Shown piece after piece: positions 12,851-14,509 of a stretch of 14,509 nt of DNA (position 1 is the stretch's first letter; every line of letters starts with the position of its first letter). The position numbers and the translations under genes are program-made. Origin of the DNA: Pirellulaceae bacterium (lineage in GTDB: Bacteria; Planctomycetota; Planctomycetia; Pirellulales; Pirellulaceae); NCBI GenBank assembly GCA_020846515.1, contig JADLDX010000400.1, forward strand, positions 1 to 14,509. The letters are read 5' to 3'. Below the pieces are notes generated by a model. It had not been told where the DNA came from. It saw only the letters and a program-made list of their open reading frames with translations, and did not search any database.

Positions 12851-14458
12851 TTACACGACCGGAGACGCGGACATTTTCTGCCAGAGTTCTCGCAGAGGCT
12901 CAAGTTCTTGCAGACTGGGCTTCCAGCCGGCAAACATGACGCGATCCAGCATGGCCGCCGCCTGCATGGGTAACTTGTTCAACTGCGGCGTCTGCGACAC
13001 CAGGTTCCGCGCAAACTCTTCCGCCGTTTGCTCAGGTGAACGTGGACGCTGACGCTCGGCGGCCCACGCTTCCATCGCCGCGAAAGTGTGCTCAACAACT
13101 CGCGTTGCCGACCAGCCCTTCAAGTTCTGGGCAAACGGATTGGCCAGCGACTGAAAGGGCACGCGAGTCGCCATCGCAGTTTTCGACGCAGGCGCTACAT
13201 CATCCTGCGCTTTGGTCTTACGCTTGACGCCAAACAATGCTTGCAAGAACTGGACAAGCTCTTGCAACAACCTCGCAATCTCTTGGGGATGTGTCACGAC
13301 GTACAGCAGCACAATGGCCGCCAGGATGGCAATGATCAGCCATTTCAGCCAACCGCCAGCGTTGCTGAGCGTCTGGGACAAGTTGCTCAGAAAACTCTTG
13401 GCCGGATTTGAAAGTGCACTACCGTCAGCCTGCGACTGGCCGTCGGGCTGTGGTGGCTCAGCTTGGTCTTGCGCTGGCTTTTGAGCTGGCTCTTCAGATC
13501 GTGCTTGATCGCGTGCCTGATCGGGTGCTTGATCGCGTGCTTCGCGCTCGGGTGCTTCATCTTTACCCGCAGCACGCGGTTGCTGGTTGGGTTGATTACC
13601 AGGTTGATTACTTGGTTGATTACTTGGTTGATCACTACGCTGATTACTAGATTGACTTTTGCTTGGACTGTCCGGCTGACGGTCCGTTTGACTTTGAGGC
13701 TGCTTTACGTCTCTAGCTTCAGCGGATCGTTGATTATTGGCTTGGGAAGCAGGTTGCCCAGCGGACTTTGCTTGACCACCAGGTGCAGAACCCGCCTGAT
13801 CGTTCGCGTTAGAACCGGACTGACTTCCGGGTGGCTCGCGCGACTGACCAGCCTGTGGTTCACCAGCCTGTGGTTCACCAGCCTGTGGTTCACCATTGTT
13901 AGGCGCACCATTCTTGGGTTCACCGTTATTGGGGGCCGCGTTGTTGGCTTCAGCATTGTTATTCTGGGCGTTATCCTGGGCGTCATCTGATGGCGGGTCC
14001 GATTCAGTCGTCGCGCCTTGGTCGCCAGATTGCTGGCCGACATTACCAATTCCAAAACGCGAAGAGGGAAGATTGGCTGGCGAGTCCCACGCGATCGACA
14101 TACCGGCGATGCTCAGCGACCGGCCGGGCAGAGGCAGGAGCATGCACAACAACAGGACACCCAATGTCAACGCCAAGCCGACAGCTAACCAGCGGGCTGT
14201 TATATCCGTTGGCATCACCGCACCGCGCTGACGCAGATAGCGGCGCATACCCAATAGCGAGGTCGTCATCAGCAGGGCTAACGCACAGCCCAGATAGGTG
14301 ACCAACATCCAGAATGCCAGACTTCGCTGATCTTGGTCCGGGATCACCAACTGCCCCAGCCCGAACAGCGGAAAAGCGATTAGCGCAAAGTACAACACCC
14401 ACACGCCCGGATTATGCTTGGCCCTCTTCAACTTCGCCGAACTCCCGCTAGACGTCAC
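12851..14458 (-). CDS. DUF4129-domain membrane protein with a long disordered insert, 5' end possibly outside the window
   Basis: From GTG 14458 the product is 535 residues, but the frame is open without a stop through the right edge (17 more codons), so the true start may lie beyond it. Alternatively GTGA at 14458-14455 could be a stop/start overlap with an upstream gene. Three membrane segments (about 19-39, 47-70, 88-110) are followed by a roughly 240-residue low-complexity region (about 125-360) rich in Asn, Gln, Pro, Ser and Asp/Glu. A fourth segment follows (about 369-389, WLKWLIIAILAAIVLLYVV), then a cytoplasmic DUF4129 domain at 441-511 (FAQNLKGWSATRVVEHTFAAMEAW, RSPEQTAEEFA). DUF4129 proteins often sit in MoxR/DUF58/transglutaminase clusters; none is seen within the window. 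The disordered region probably faces the outside. The role is unknown. Confidence 0.85.
   Translation of the reverse strand: MTSSGSSAKLKRAKHNPGVWVLYFALIAFPLFGLGQLVIPDQDQRSLAFWMLVTYLGCALALLMTTSLLGMRRYLRQRGAVMPTDITARWLAVGLALTLGVLLLCMLLPLPGRSLSIAGMSIAWDSPANLPSSRFGIGNVGQQSGDQGATTESDPPSDDAQDNAQNNNAEANNAAPNNGEPKNGAPNNGEPQAGEPQAGEPQAGQSREPPGSQSGSNANDQAGSAPGGQAKSAGQPASQANNQRSAEARDVKQPQSQTDRQPDSPSKSQSSNQRSDQPSNQPSNQPGNQPNQQPRAAGKDEAPEREARDQAPDQARDQARSEEPAQKPAQDQAEPPQPDGQSQADGSALSNPAKSFLSNLSQTLSNAGGWLKWLIIAILAAIVLLYVVTHPQEIARLLQELVQFLQALFGVKRKTKAQDDVAPASKTAMATRVPFQSLANPFAQNLKGWSATRVVEHTFAAMEAWAAERQRPRSPEQTAEEFARNLVSQTPQLNKLPMQAAAMLDRVMFAGWKPSLQELEPLRELWQKMSASPVV
13590..13637. repeat. 12-bp coding repeat (NQPS units) in the DUF4129 gene
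   Basis: Four 12-bp units of GGTTGATTACTT type (13590, 13602, 13614, 13626) encode N-Q-P-S/G units on the minus strand. The repeat length keeps frame. Confidence 0.85.
13847..13891. repeat. 15-bp coding repeat (EPQAG units) in the DUF4129 gene
   Basis: Three identical 15-bp units ACCAGCCTGTGGTTC lie at 13847, 13862 and 13877, and encode EPQAG three times on the minus strand. Exact identity at the base level points to recent expansion. Confidence 0.9.
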
Positions 14459-14509
14459 TTGAGGTGCTTCGGTCGCGCCCAGTGTTTGCAGTAGTCCGCC
14501 CTGCAGACT

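Noticed and set aside
13463..13990. 175-codon hydrophobic ORF opposite the DUF4129 gene
   Set aside because: Antisense reading of N/Q/D/P-rich codons gives a Leu/Ile/Thr-rich pseudo-membrane protein with repetitive segments; no start signal or family resemblance.

Overview
The window looks like chromosomal DNA from a planctomycete, probably of the Pirellula/Rhodopirellula type. This is an inference from three things: the gene set (fused cobA-hemD, a planctomycete-like DUF4129 protein with a very long disordered insert, a twin-arginine Cys-rich copper-storage-type protein), weak Shine-Dalgarno usage with several GTG/TTG starts, and intergenic spaces full of palindromic dispersed repeats. No tRNA, rRNA, phage gene, transposase or CRISPR array is visible. 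Most genes are housekeeping or ordinary accessory genes; the distinctive feature of the window is its repeat content.

Layout. 1-790: an unrecognised protein whose frame is open to the left edge. 791-1183: a gene-free stretch with small hairpins. 1184-2113: a SAM methyltransferase with an N-terminal Cys4 knuckle. 2115-2308: two strong inverted-repeat structures. 2347-3447 (minus strand): a Cys-rich four-helix-bundle copper-storage (Csp/DUF326) protein preceded by an ArsR/SmtB repressor with a good palindromic operator. Between them lies a 218-bp element with 15/16-matching terminal inverted repeats and a perfect 9-bp flanking duplication. Removing it leaves only 43 bp between the two genes, so it appears to have landed inside an arsR-csp operon. 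3597-4742: an M20 metallopeptidase, overlapping tail-to-tail by 21 bp with rsmD (4722-5606, minus). 5743-7167: an exported cyclophilin-type peptidyl-prolyl isomerase, followed on the same strand by trpF (7251-7910). 7941-8244: a 41-bp tandem repeat array ending in an inverted copy. 8387-9706: a GT87-type integral membrane glycosyltransferase, convergent with the cobA-hemD fusion (9888-11480, minus). The stop codons of these two genes lie in or just beyond opposite arms of a 33-bp inverted repeat. 11542-11814: rpsT (ribosomal protein S20), divergent from cobA-hemD. 12028-12705: a small planctomycete-type membrane protein. 12851-14458 (minus): a DUF4129 membrane protein whose frame stays open to the right edge.

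How the genes work together. The arsR-like repressor and the csp gene probably form a metal (copper) response unit: an exported thiol-rich protein controlled by a metal-sensing repressor. CobA-HemD makes uroporphyrinogen III and methylates it to precorrin-2, serving haem, sirohaem and cobamide synthesis. TrpF acts in tryptophan synthesis, RsmD methylates 16S rRNA and S20 belongs to the 30S subunit. The remaining genes do not form an obvious pathway. The repeat modules at 2835-3000, 9727-9804 and 12725-12825 share sequence and represent one dispersed REP/MITE-like family.
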